Shown: piece by piece, positions 1 to 11,335 of the stretch | Position numbering within the stretch: the stretch's first letter is position 1 | How the letters are laid out: every line of letters begins with the position of its first letter | From: Archegozetes longisetosus | Taxonomy: Eukaryota > Arthropoda > Arachnida > Sarcoptiformes > Trhypochthoniidae | Direction: 5' to 3' | Assembly: GCA_018873245.2 (NCBI GenBank) | Contig: JAEMBT020000009.1 | Span: 18,507,337-18,571,336, forward strand | DNA: 64,000 nt | Notes under the pieces: model-generated | What the model was told of the DNA's origin: nothing | Databases searched by the model: none | The model's input: the letters and a program-made list of their open reading frames with translations, nothing else | Program-made: the position numbers and the translations under genes

Positions 1-3000
1 ACAATATGTGATACGCACGATCTGTCACATTACAGGAACTATATTCTGTTTAAACAATTGATATGATTTATTTGAATTAATCATAATAATTATTCTGAAC
101 AAGTAATGAACTGATAGCAGCAAATAAGTACAGTTTAACTAATATAATAATTATAATCAATAAGTATCTGTAAATGAGAAAGCTAAGTCTTTTATAATTG
201 ACTCTACCGGCAAATTAGTTTTCAAGTTAAATATAGAAAATTATCAATTTGGCGTTGTATTTATCTCGCATGAAATCATCACGTTTTTCGTGTCACTTCA
301 ATCGTATTGTTTTCTGGAAAGATCTTATACTCCATTTGACTTTCTGCTGCAAATATCATGACAAAAGTTTATTAACTTTTCAGTAATTATTATCATATTT
401 GTTATAATTATAATTTTACGGACATCTAAATGACATAATTTTCGAACTTAGTTTCCTTATTGGGTTTTGTCCGGTAATAAATTAATATCGGAAATCAAAT
501 TTCAATATTCTAGTTATTATAACATTCAAATGATTAATTAATATTGAATTGTTCACATGTTAATGTAATGTTGTTTTGCATGCCGACCAACCAAAATAAA
601 TTAGAATCTTAGTCAAATATTTTGTCTATAAAACCTTACAGAGGAATTAAAGTCAAGCATGAGTTCAAATAAGTTTTGCCTTGCAAATTATACTGAAGGA
701 AAACCAAAGTCTGCTCATTATTCATATGAACAATAACTTTCTTTGCAAAAATTTGATTAAAATTATAAAAAAATTCAGGTTTTATCTTACTTTTTCGTTT
801 CGCATTTAAATTTTGGTGAAATATTGAACAAAACTAGAATCACCTGAAATGCATAAAATTTGATATTTCAAATTTCATAATGTTCTGCACAAATTAGTTT
901 ATAACGACCCAATTTCATGCTTGAAATCGCTTTTTCTCTCAAATTGAGTCCGAAATTTAAAACAATGAAAAGTAAACAAATTGATGTTTAAATACTACCG
1001 AAAGCATTGAAGGCTTGATTATACGCAACAGGGTTATATTATTACCTTCTACTTAAAAGTGCAGGTAATTTGATTCAAAATTTGAATGTGATAATAATTG
1101 AAATTGTTTTGCCGAACTAATATCAGTTTATCGTTTTATGGCTGTCAAAGCTTTTTAGCCTACAAATAGAATTAAGCTCGTAATACAGTATTTGCAAATT
1201 CAATCAATCAGATTATCAGTCAATCAGACTATCAACTAATCATATAGATCTTGATCGATGTATTTAGCTTCAAGTAAGATCTATTAATGTGTTTTTTAGA
1301 GCTTTTAATTATTAATGAACTAATTTTAAAATTGAAAATATGAATGTATCAAATATGTATTTGGCAGTAAGACCTATCGCCTTTTTACATAAAGATAATT
1401 TCAAGCATTACAATATATTATACTATATCGCAATTTGAAAAACAGTTTTTGAAAATGTTTTGAAAACTCTTCGCTTTAAGTGATTTGTAAGAACATTTAT
1501 GATTATTAGACTACGTAAATGAGTCTATGTTTTCTAACTTCTAACCAATAAAAACGATTGACAAGTCAAGTGAATAACGGAGATAATATTTAAAACGACT
1601 GAAATTGTCATTTTTTTGAGCATATGCTTCATAAGGAAATATTTCAGATATTTTTGTTGTTTGCTCATTTTTTATGTTCAATCATCAAAGATTAAAGTTT
1701 TTATTGAAAAGTTTTATAGTGACTAACAGTGATTGAAATAACTGTTACGTTTTATAAAAATACTTCCTAAATAGTTTGTATTCATAAAACGAGTAGGTCT
1801 GTGTCTTATTCATTTATTAAGTTTCATGCCTATTTATTTTAATTAGTTTGATCATATTTAATCAAATTTATTAAGTTATCCGAGTAAACAATGATTACTA
1901 GTGGTTGAAGTATCGCACAAAAATATTAAATAAATTGAAATTGAATTTTTCGCTTTTAGATCTTTTTACTTGAAATCTAACTTTTTATTAGATACTAATG
2001 CATTGAAATGCAATTAAGCAAATTTAGATTCACAATGGTTTCAATGTGCAAATCAAGGTTCAACTGCACGGATCACTAATTCAGTGTATATATAATTTAA
2101 ATTGACATTACAGTGACCTGACATTCAGATAAATGTTGACCTCTTTTAGCTGTATTATTTAGTGTTGTGGAAATTGGTTAAAACTTTGCAGGCACAATAT
2201 TTCTGGTTCCTATTATAGCATAAGGAACTGTATTTTCAACCTTTCAATGTAATTAATTAGAAGTTTTTTAGTCCTATTCCTAACAGAAAGCTGCTGAAAA
2301 AGCAACTTCAAAGTGACATTACTTGTTTCCGCTGGTAGATTATCACTTTTACTATTTATCAATTGATTTTATAATAATTTATGTAATAATATAAAATTGG
2401 AGATCAAATGTTTGGCCTTTCCTGTTGATTAAACAGTGATTAACTGAGTTTACGGTCAAATTACTTAATTTGCTTTGTTTGATAAGCCATAAGTATAACT
2501 GAATGGAGTCATTTATTCTAACCTTAAAACAAATTGATTTCTTATATAAACAATTACGAGTGAATGAAAAACATTTTGAAATGATTGACCCATAAACAAC
2601 TATACGAAAACATACAAATTAATGTGTTAATTGGTTTAGTGAACAGTAAATCATATATTTTAGCTGTTTATATTATTAATCGCACCCAAGTTGTGACCAC
2701 TTTTTCTAATGATTAATCATTTTTGTGATCAAATTTGATAAGATTGTTCTGGAAACAAAATCAGTGTTTTACAATAATCATTAGGGATAAAGTGTTGTAT
2801 TGATGTAAGTGTTGCTAACGTAAAACTTAATGAAAATGTTGTTTAATCAGTGCAATATTAAGTTGAGAAAACTATTCTAACTATTGTAACTATTCCCTTT
2901 TATCGTAAGAGTCGTATGGTGAACAAGTGGCCGAATTCTATAACCCGTTTCATGTCTGAAAAAGTCTAGACTAAAAGTTACATTGGCTTAAGCGATAGAA

Positions 3001-4776
3001 AGATACAGCACAAGTTAAAATCGAGGGCTTTTCAAAAGTAAAATTTGTTCTGAGAGAATTGAATGATAATCTGGATTTTGATATGAGTTTCTATTACGGA
3101 TTTGGCAATTTCCTGTTGCATTTGTTTGACCAAATAAATAGTAAAGGCACGAACATTGAAGTACGTTTAAACTTATTGTTAATAAAAGATAAGATCATAA
3201 GCTCAAATTATCATTTTAAAATACTTATCATTTTCGAGACATTCATTTCATACTTTAAGCATATACTGGATTCTTATCAGTTATTACAAATAGGTTAGAA
3301 CACACTCTGCATTGAATGTCTGCACATATATTTTTATTTGTGATACTAATCATTTGTTATTGTAAGGCAGTAATGATATACTAATAAAGAGTGAAATACT
3401 GCTTCATCGCAAACAATAACTTTTAATTTAATGAATAGTTCTCTTAAAGACAGTATTGATTGACATTGCAATTATTGATAAAACAATTTATCATAATAAT
3501 AATGAAAGCTTCATATTGGTTTGCTTTCGTTTAGTCAAATCTGTATTTGCTTTGATATGCGTGAGTTTCTGTCACGATTCACGATCAATACATTGTTTCG
3601 CGATTATTCAGTGACTAAAGTATATCCATTTTTATTGTTCGAATCGAATAAATTGACTGAACACGGATTCATTGTAATTTTTGTTCTAAAGAGATTGAGC
3701 AATTTCATTCACTCAAGGATAAGAAATAGTATATCAATTTTACGTTTTATCAGGTTATTCGTTCAAATTTTAAATTATATTGGGCTTTGTTTGCAACAGT
3801 TTCTTAGTCCTCAATTAGAACATTGGTGGGGCTAAAACCTCCAAATTAATTGAAATAACATTGAAATTAAGCTAACAACCAATTTTGTCAATTCAAGTAT
3901 TTTTACTTGGTTTTTATCAGTATCAAGTGATGGAGGGAAAGTAATTTGAAACTTCCTCAAATTTATACATTTGTATTTAAATTTAATAATTTGAAAGTCT
4001 GTTGAGGAACTATAGCCTCCTTAGCCCTACCGCTGGTTGCAATTCCGATTTAAAGGATAGCCAAATCGCGTTGCCAATTAGCATAATAGATTCACTACTT
4101 TTCAGTTCATACTCTTACAGCTAGTCTGTGTTAGTTTATAATTTATGGTTCATTATGTTAATTTGGTTTTCTTTTATTTTTTAAGTTGCTTTTACAAGAT
4201 TAAATCGAATGGCACAATAATACAGGCATTTTTCAAATAAAAACACAAGGAGAAAAATGTTCAATTTTTGTAATATCAAATTTATGGTAGCATGCAATAA
4301 ATAGAGTGAACATGTAATCTTATGCGTAATAATATCGATAAAACTCATTCAACTACTGGTTTAGTAATTCTTCATTAGGAATCTGATGTCAATCATTAGT
4401 TTTTTTTGAAAATAAATGAAATGAAAGTTATTCGCCATCACCTCTAAAGAAATAAATGTCTCACAGCTGAAGTGAGTTTTCTGAGTCTTATATAACTATG
4501 AAATGCAATTTTCGAGTTATCCGAATACCCTTATTGTTACGTAAATATAAATTTTTGGGATTTCTCAATCGAATCGGTTTAAAATTTTAGATTTGACACT
4601 ATTTTCAAGACTCGAACAGTTCGAGTCTATCATCATAAAACTTTAAAAACAAAAAGGTTAAATTAAGATTAATGAACAAATATTTACAGTCAAGTAATAA
4701 AACTATGGTATCTTAGGGGTATCAACATTTTAAAATATAATCTAAAGAATTTATCTAAAGTATAGTTGAGAAAAAT
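1..4776. other. Gene-poor AT-rich spacer
   Basis: I see no gene, RNA gene or clear mobile element here. Open frames at 3059-3298 and 3521-3835 (plus) encode low-complexity Ile/Leu/Phe-rich peptides with no recognisable motif or convincing splice context, so I treat them as chance. A short inverted pair (3825-3835 and 4021-4031, 10 of 11 bases matching) could be the remains of a small transposon. Confidence 0.6.
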
Positions 4777-4782
4777 TTTATT
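4777..4782 (-). terminator. Putative poly(A) signal of the small two-exon gene
   Basis: AATAAA on the minus strand lies about 137 bases after the stop codon at 4919. The spacing is plausible for a 3' UTR, but in such AT-rich DNA the hexamer is common, so this is only a candidate. Confidence 0.35.
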
Positions 4783-4918
4783 TACAATGAATAAAAATTG
4801 ACTCTATTTCAACATAATTTGATTTGAATGTTTCAAAAATTGAGAAGAGTTTGCTGCATAAACCAAATTATTTAATAAAAGTAATCTTTGTTTCGATTGA
4901 ATAATTGCGAGCGAGATG

Positions 4919-6115
4919 TTAGGCTGTGTTCATAAAATAATTTCTCCAATAAAGTGTTTTCTTGTCGTCGGGAAGGAAATCAGTTTTGGGTGTTTTAGGT
5001 TCTCTAGCGTCTACGGGCGGATGAGCAAAATAAGGTTCTGGAGAAATGCCATTTGCCTGAAGACTTGTCATTTTCCAGAAGTTTGGATCTGGTGGACGAC
5101 ATTTCTCTCCAGGTTTACAAAATTCGCGTCCATATGCTTTGATAAATCCATAACCTGTAATAAACCAAAAATACAATTACATGTTTTGAAGTGATCTCTC
5201 AAATTGAAAACTCCGACAATTTAAGCTCATGTATATCGTCTATTATGATTGGCTAACAATTCTATTATAAAGTAATGTAAATACAATAATCGATACCACT
5301 CTCAATAATATTAATTTAGAGAAATAGAAGGGATTCGGACGGACAGAGATGACAAGAACATGCACTCTCTTGTTCACAATATATTAAATGACAAAATCAA
5401 TGTGAAAAGTAGTTCAAATGTGATAATTAAATGCTAATATGTTCATTCTAAAGTGTTTAAGCAACGGTAATTCAATTATCCAAGCTTTTTACGCAAATGA
5501 TGCTGAGACAGAACTTGACGATTTACAATTATCAGGGTGAGGTCATACAGTTTCGGCTTTATACTGAACGCTCTTCACTTAAATAGAATAATATTATCCG
5601 TTGACTACTGTTGTTACAGACCATATTCTAATGATGATTTTCTATATTATAGTACCTAATAAAAAAATTGGTTGCTTCTAAAACTTGATCACTTAGTCAA
5701 ATGAGATGAAAGATCAAAACGAACAAACATTTGTAAAATTGACGCTCTACTTGTTAAATAAATGAATACAACAAGTATAAGAGGATAGTAAGTTAAACGG
5801 TCATCGTCCAAATAGCAAAAATCAACTTTCATTTTGATTATATTAGTATTTTATCATATTTTAATTGATTTTTAGCCTTATTATTAACTAAATAAATGCC
5901 TAAAATTTGGTTTAATATTTAAGTTCAATCAATGAGAGAAAATTAAAATTGATATTTGGGCTGTGATTTTAAAAATATTGCAAACCTTTCTCAAAATTAT
6001 GATTTCCGTCGTGGTCGTAGCCATAATGAACTCCAAAGCCATGTCCGAAGTACTTCCAGGGTCCTCTTCCGTACTGCTGAACGGGATCGTGATACGCTCT
6101 GTGATCGTACATCAT
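4919..6115 (-). CDS. Small two-exon protein, His/Tyr/Gly-rich N-terminus, function unknown
   Basis: Model: join(6115..5986, 5154..4919), minus strand, 121 aa. Exon 1 ends in a codon split after its first base at a donor reading AAAG|GTTTGC. Exon 2 begins after TTATTACAG, and the rejoined codon is Gly. The first 43 residues are rich in His, Tyr and Gly (for example GPWKYFGHGFGVHYGYDHDG). The second exon is charged and Pro-rich, with two Cys spaced C-x5-C (CKPGEKC) and no membrane segment. I chose the first of two adjacent ATG codons; no better in-frame ATG with coding character lies upstream, though an additional 5' exon cannot be ruled out. There is no clear signal peptide. The non-random composition of both exons and the fitting phases make a real gene likely. 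I do not recognise the family. A small mitochondrial accessory subunit or a lineage-specific protein are both possible, and neither is supported. Confidence 0.6.
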
Positions 6116-6235
6116 TACACTAACTTTAGAGCAGATGCAATCATTTATTTCACTAATTATTAATAGTTTTAATAAAAATAATTTGATGCGACGCTCAACA
6201 AACATTTTTAACGTTCGGTTTAATCGCGATCGCAA

Positions 6236-9200
6236 GTAATTATTTCACAAACTGTATCAATAATTTCACGTTTTTCTTGCAATTATCGTGAAAGATTGGC
6301 ACAAAAATCAATTATTTCAAATTATTGTGACTAAAGCAGTAAATCTGAAAAAGACAAATTATTTAGATTGAAATGAAAAAAATTTAATAAATTATAAATA
6401 ATATATTAATGAATATTTGTTAATAAAATTGAAAGCTAGTATAAAGTTCGAACATAGTTTATTAAAAATGACCGTTCATTTGAGGATTGAATGCAAGATA
6501 AGCTTGATTCAATATTTTTTTCCAAAACAATACGAATTAAAAATATTGAATAAACTCACAAAACTCATTTATAACTCAGATTTAGAATAATGATTAGTAG
6601 ATTTTAGTAGATATTAATAACTAATGAATAAAATAAGTAAATTGAATTCAATTGCGCTGTGGTGTGATGAATAGAATGGAAAACTGTATGTGACTAAAAC
6701 ACATATTTTGATTGCTCTCTATTTCAATTTGATTGTATGTTAGATTATTTGTGCACTAAAATCAGGACAATAAGTTTCTAAATAGCTTACTTTCCATTTT
6801 ATAGATTTAAAACCTGTTGTTATTATGATTTGTCTAACAATTTTTCATAACAACAGTCATGCAAATTGAGAAAGTATTTAGAGTAAAAAAATAATGAATG
6901 TTATTCTTATTTCTCTCGTTTCTCTAAGTTTTATGATAACTAGTTTTACACACAGTCACAACCCTTCAAATTTTACTTCAAAATTAAAAATACTCAGAGT
7001 CAATTATTACATAAATAGTTGTTTGATATACTGTATGAAACAGTTAATTATATTGATATAGCTTTTTATGAGGTTTCTTTTTCAATTGAAAATTGCGATT
7101 TAAAATTATAAAAATACAGATTACAGTATATTGAATACTTATATATAATTATATTGATGAATCGATCTTAAGCTTCTAGCTGAACAATAATCAATGAAAG
7201 CTATATCAGCGTGAAAGCTGACACAAAGTTTATATTGCCTCAAGCTATTAATTGTTTTAATTTGGCTTTAAAATACCTGAATAAAACTTTTTATAGGCAC
7301 AAGTGTAATGAAAGGCTTGTTAAATCAGAGAGTGTTGTCGAGTTGTTATGGGCATAAGGACTGAGCTTTACATTCTTACTTTTGAGAACTGAAATAAAAT
7401 TTGGTAAGTGTTAGAATAATCTGAAACTTTGAAAATTGGATCATCAATACATTTGAATACTCGTATTGTTTTGTTATTTAAATTATGAGCCATTTAAGTA
7501 AAGTCTCATTATCTGATCAATATTGATATTTGGAGAAAAAATCTTAGTCAATGTTTGAATTAATTATTTGCCCTTTGTCTGAGTTGGCTTGCAAGTTAAG
7601 TTCTCCATCATTCAATCTTTGTTATGATAATCAATATTCTAATTAGGTCTGTATTCTCTCTTTTTTCTAAAAAGAATTTTTAAGATTAAGATTCAGTAGA
7701 ATAATAATTATTATTTATGTGAAATGATTGTATCACCTCAAACTGGATTATATTACTTTTTGTTGTGTTACACACTTCTTGGTCATTGATAATGAATTGA
7801 TAAAAAATATAGTTAGCAAATCTCTTGTCTTAGCCCACAATCAATCTATTGAGATGATCATCGAGCAGATTAATAAAAGTCTACCTTCAAACTAAAACAA
7901 TTGATAGAATTGATAGCTGAAATGCCAAAATCAAAGCGCAGAGTATTACAACTTATTAAAGCCCATATAATTTCATAAATAACCCTATTCTGTGGCCTAA
8001 AATCCTTACATTTCATATTTGAGAAAGCCTCAGAGAGCCAGAAGGGTGATTGGTCGGATTGGTGGTAATGGCTTCGAAACTTATTTTCTACGTTCATTAA
8101 ATCCATATAAGGAAACTTTGATTTAAGATTATTCTAATTAGAATGTTCTCGCATGAAAAGCAGTGTTGCAGCTAGGTTCAGTATTGGTGCTCAAATGTTT
8201 GGTTGGGCTACGGCTGTGGTCAGTAGTTAATCAGTTCTCGCATGGTTTGCTTTCAAAAACAACAATTATTTTTATTTATGCAATATTTTGATCTATATAT
8301 CAAATATTTGATTAATTATAAGCTTATATTCTTAAGATTTAACATTAACCTTTTTCTATGATTATGTGCCCATAAGGTAAATAACAATCTTGGCATTAAT
8401 TATGTACTTACTCGAATATCCATTCTATTATTTTTGTCCACAAATGCATATAAACAAGAATAAGAAAACTTTGCACCAAATTAACGGACTAAATTTCGAG
8501 AAAATAAGAAGAGAAATAGCATCTGAGTAGTCAAATCTAATCAAATTAAAGTGAAGTCAGACATCGAAACATAAGAGTCTAACTCAGGTATATTTTACTC
8601 ATGAATTTAAAATAAAATTTGAGTTTGTTGTTATAACCGTAAGTAAAATATAATTTAGTTATAGTTCTAGACTTACGAAAACCAATTTTCAAGAGTATAC
8701 TCAGAAGAATCTGGTTATCAATAATACTTATAGACTGTTATTGTAAATACAGAATCATTTGTAAATGTATCAGAAACTAATAGTCAATTAATGAAAATTT
8801 GACGACAAAACAATAAATGAAGTGTTTACTAATTAATTCATTTATGATATCCAATACTTTCAAATTTGTTATTCATACAATAAAGGAACATTTTCTGACT
8901 ATTGTTTCGATTTAGTCGAAAAATGAGTGGATTTATCCATTGCTATACGTCTAATTTGATTATCTAAGTAATGAAAACAGATTTAAGTTTCTACTTTATT
9001 TGTGGTGGTCTATTAAACATAAAACAATACAAACTCCTAGATGTGTTCTACCTATTGATGTGATGAGAATCAATGATAGATCTGTTATAGAATATTTTTT
9101 CTCATATGCCATGTGCTTCCATTAACATTACAGTAAATTGTGTTCATGTCAACTATCGTGTACCTACAATTTCCATTTTTATTTTTAGCTATCATTTCTA

Positions 9201-9871
9201 TTATCTCATAAAATTTTGATCTATTTTTGTGATATAATTACATTTATTTAGTTACTATATAATCGCTATAGTTTTATAGTGAAATGTGTTTGTTCGCTAT
9301 TTACTATTATCTTAGAATATATGCATTCGATCAGTAATGTTGAACAAAACTATAAGCAAATATTTTAGTTCTAGCTTCTCAATTGATAACTCGCTTAAAT
9401 ATCATTACAACACGTGTAATACGGTTATTGATTATAAAGAAATTTTGAAATAAAACTGTTCAATTAACAATTTTGAGTTTGGTTCCATTCAGTTTAATTT
9501 ATTTGCACCGAATATTTTTCTAAGATCTGCCGATACAAACGTTTACAGTCTTAGCCACTACTATATCATTCGGATTGCTTTTTCTATCAATATCTAATTC
9601 ATTCACATCTTCTATTCACAAGTTTTTCATAAATTGTCAAGTCTTATAAATCGTTTAACAAACTATCAAATTAAGAAAAAAATGATTGAGAGAAAAATTA
9701 AGGTTAAAATTGAATTTTCAATTTTTTTGTTGTGTTCGTTCGTTTTTCCTTCTATTAATGTATAAATTATAGTCTTTCGCAGTAATGGAAAGAGCATTAA
9801 TACTAAAAAAATGACATTTTATTTCAAATAAAGAGGGTTTGTTAGGAAACCGTTTCTTGCGTTCAAAGTAT
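6236..9871. other. Gene-poor spacer
   Basis: Nothing convincing is visible. A minus-strand open frame at 7870-8106 overlaps a slightly GC-richer patch near 8020-8240, but it shows no domain and no clean splice sites. There is no tRNA-like or repeat structure that I can defend. Confidence 0.55.
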
Positions 9872-10132
9872 AGATGCACATAAGCTAGTTTTGAGTTGTG
9901 TCGAGCTTCAAGCTCTTCATTGGGTTTTTGCGAGCTCGAAAGCTCAAGCTTGAAGTTGGGCTCAACGAGAAGCAGCTCACCAAATTAAGACACTGAGCTT
10001 AAAGCTCAGACTGATTATCACATAGAAACCACACGCAATACATTGAACAATATTTTGAAACTGTCCGTAGTTATATTTTTTACTGAGAATTAAAGTTGTC
10101 GCTTAAAGCTCAGTTTGAGTTAATGTGCATCT
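9872..10132. mobile_element. Possible 261-bp TIR element rich in AGCTC motifs
   Basis: A 10-base perfect inverted repeat bounds the stretch: AGATGCACAT at 9872-9881 and its complement at 10123-10132. Weaker similarity continues inward. The interior is unusually rich in AGCTC/GAGCT and differs from the surrounding AT-rich DNA. No transposase frame is present. I could not identify a target-site duplication, so this is a candidate MITE only. Confidence 0.35.
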
Positions 10133-10381
10133 TTAATTGAAAGTAAGTAATTAGTCTTCCATATAATGCCCAAATCCTCTTAACTGATTGTTTCAATTTT
10201 ACAGGTTTTTCTAGTGTTCTGTTGTTTTATTAAAACAGTTCATAAATCATCTTTCAATACAAAGCAATCAAATACTTTAGAACTTATTCCGCAATGTTTG
10301 TAGTAATGAATAGGGATTATGTCAAACCTTTTCTGTAATATAGTAAAGTACAGAAACTAAGAGAGCATAAGTAACCCAACT

Positions 10382-11076
10382 GGGATCACTTCGAAGTTTC
10401 GAAAACCCTGTTTCTAAACTTTATACCAGAAAAAAGAATCCGATTTTCTAAACTAAAATAAGCTAAATTTGAAACTAAATATTTTCAAATATCAAATAGA
10501 TTAAAATTGAACATTAAATTAATAAATAAGCCTTATTTGTGGAATAAACTTGTTTTCACTATTATCAAATTGCAGAGAAACTCCAATAGATTAAGGGATT
10601 AGCAGACAGAGTTTTAAAGATAATAAAAGCTTTAAGTCTTTCATTCATTAATAGACATCCTTCCGCAAAACATTTTCTATTTTTTAATGTTTTCTAGAAT
10701 AAATGATGAATAATTGAGTTTATTTAATTAATAATGATTGCAGTTCTATATCTGCAGTTCACAATAATTCGATGTTTATAGAATTAAAACCTACAAAATA
10801 GAGATCATTAAGAGCACAAAACTAAAGGATGTAAAGCCAGGTTCAGTTTAATTGATAAAAAATATGTCAATCATTTTAATGAACACAATTACATCAATGT
10901 TACTATTTTTTACTACCAATCCATTGGTTTCTTAATAGAGATCTGAAAGTAATACCCCTATAAAAACAAAATGGGGTTTATCGTATTATTAGGGCTTCAA
11001 AACAGGGTTTTCGAAACTTTGTATTTCGAAACTTTATATTTCGAAACTTTATTTTTCGAAATTTCGAAGTGTAACC
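10382..11076. mobile_element. hAT-like non-autonomous DNA transposon (MITE) with 8-bp target duplication
   Basis: A 695-bp unit is flanked by a perfect 8-bp direct repeat, ACCCAACT, at 10374-10381 and 11077-11084. Its ends are inverted: left GGGATCACTTCGAA, right (reverse complement) GGTTACACTTCGAA. An inner inverted pair containing TTTCGAAAACCCTGTTT occurs at about 10395-10411 and again near the right end. The right end also carries three or four diverged tandem copies of a TTTCGAAACTTTATA-like unit (about 11012-11060). Eight-base duplications are typical of hAT transposons. No transposase frame is present, so the copy is non-autonomous. The superfamily is inferred from duplication length and end structure only. 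Confidence 0.65.
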
Positions 11077-11220
11077 ACCCAACTCACTATTAAGTTTGAT
11101 AAGATTTACAAATGTTTCAGATTCCTATCATTACTATTTGAGTCTTTAAAGGAAACCTATTATTAGTGCCAATAACTGACAAGTCATTGAAATTCGATGT
11201 AAATATCAGTTAATCGTATT

Positions 11221-11335
11221 GTCTCATAATGAAAGCATGTTTTTATTCTATTAAATAATGCGAAATAATCGTATGAATATTCGACATTAGTTTGACATTA
11301 TTGAATAAAATAAAAACATGCTTTCATTATAAGAG
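11221..11335. repeat. Long hairpin, two 40-base arms and 35-base loop
   Basis: Arms at 11221-11260 and 11296-11335 are inverted copies matching at 36 of 40 positions. They include an uninterrupted 22-base stretch containing ATAATGAAAGCATG. Two of the four mismatches become G-U pairs if the minus strand is transcribed. The size resembles a microRNA-type precursor, but a short palindromic transposon remnant is equally possible. Confidence 0.5.

Noticed and set aside
3521-3835. 104-codon plus-strand frame
   Set aside because: Ile/Leu/Phe/Arg-rich with no motif, no signal peptide and no splice context. Length is within chance for this base composition and window size.
3825-4031. Inverted pair GGTGGGGCTAA / TTAGCCCTACC as a transposon
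   Set aside because: Only 10 of 11 bases match, with no target duplication and no second copy; too weak to annotate.
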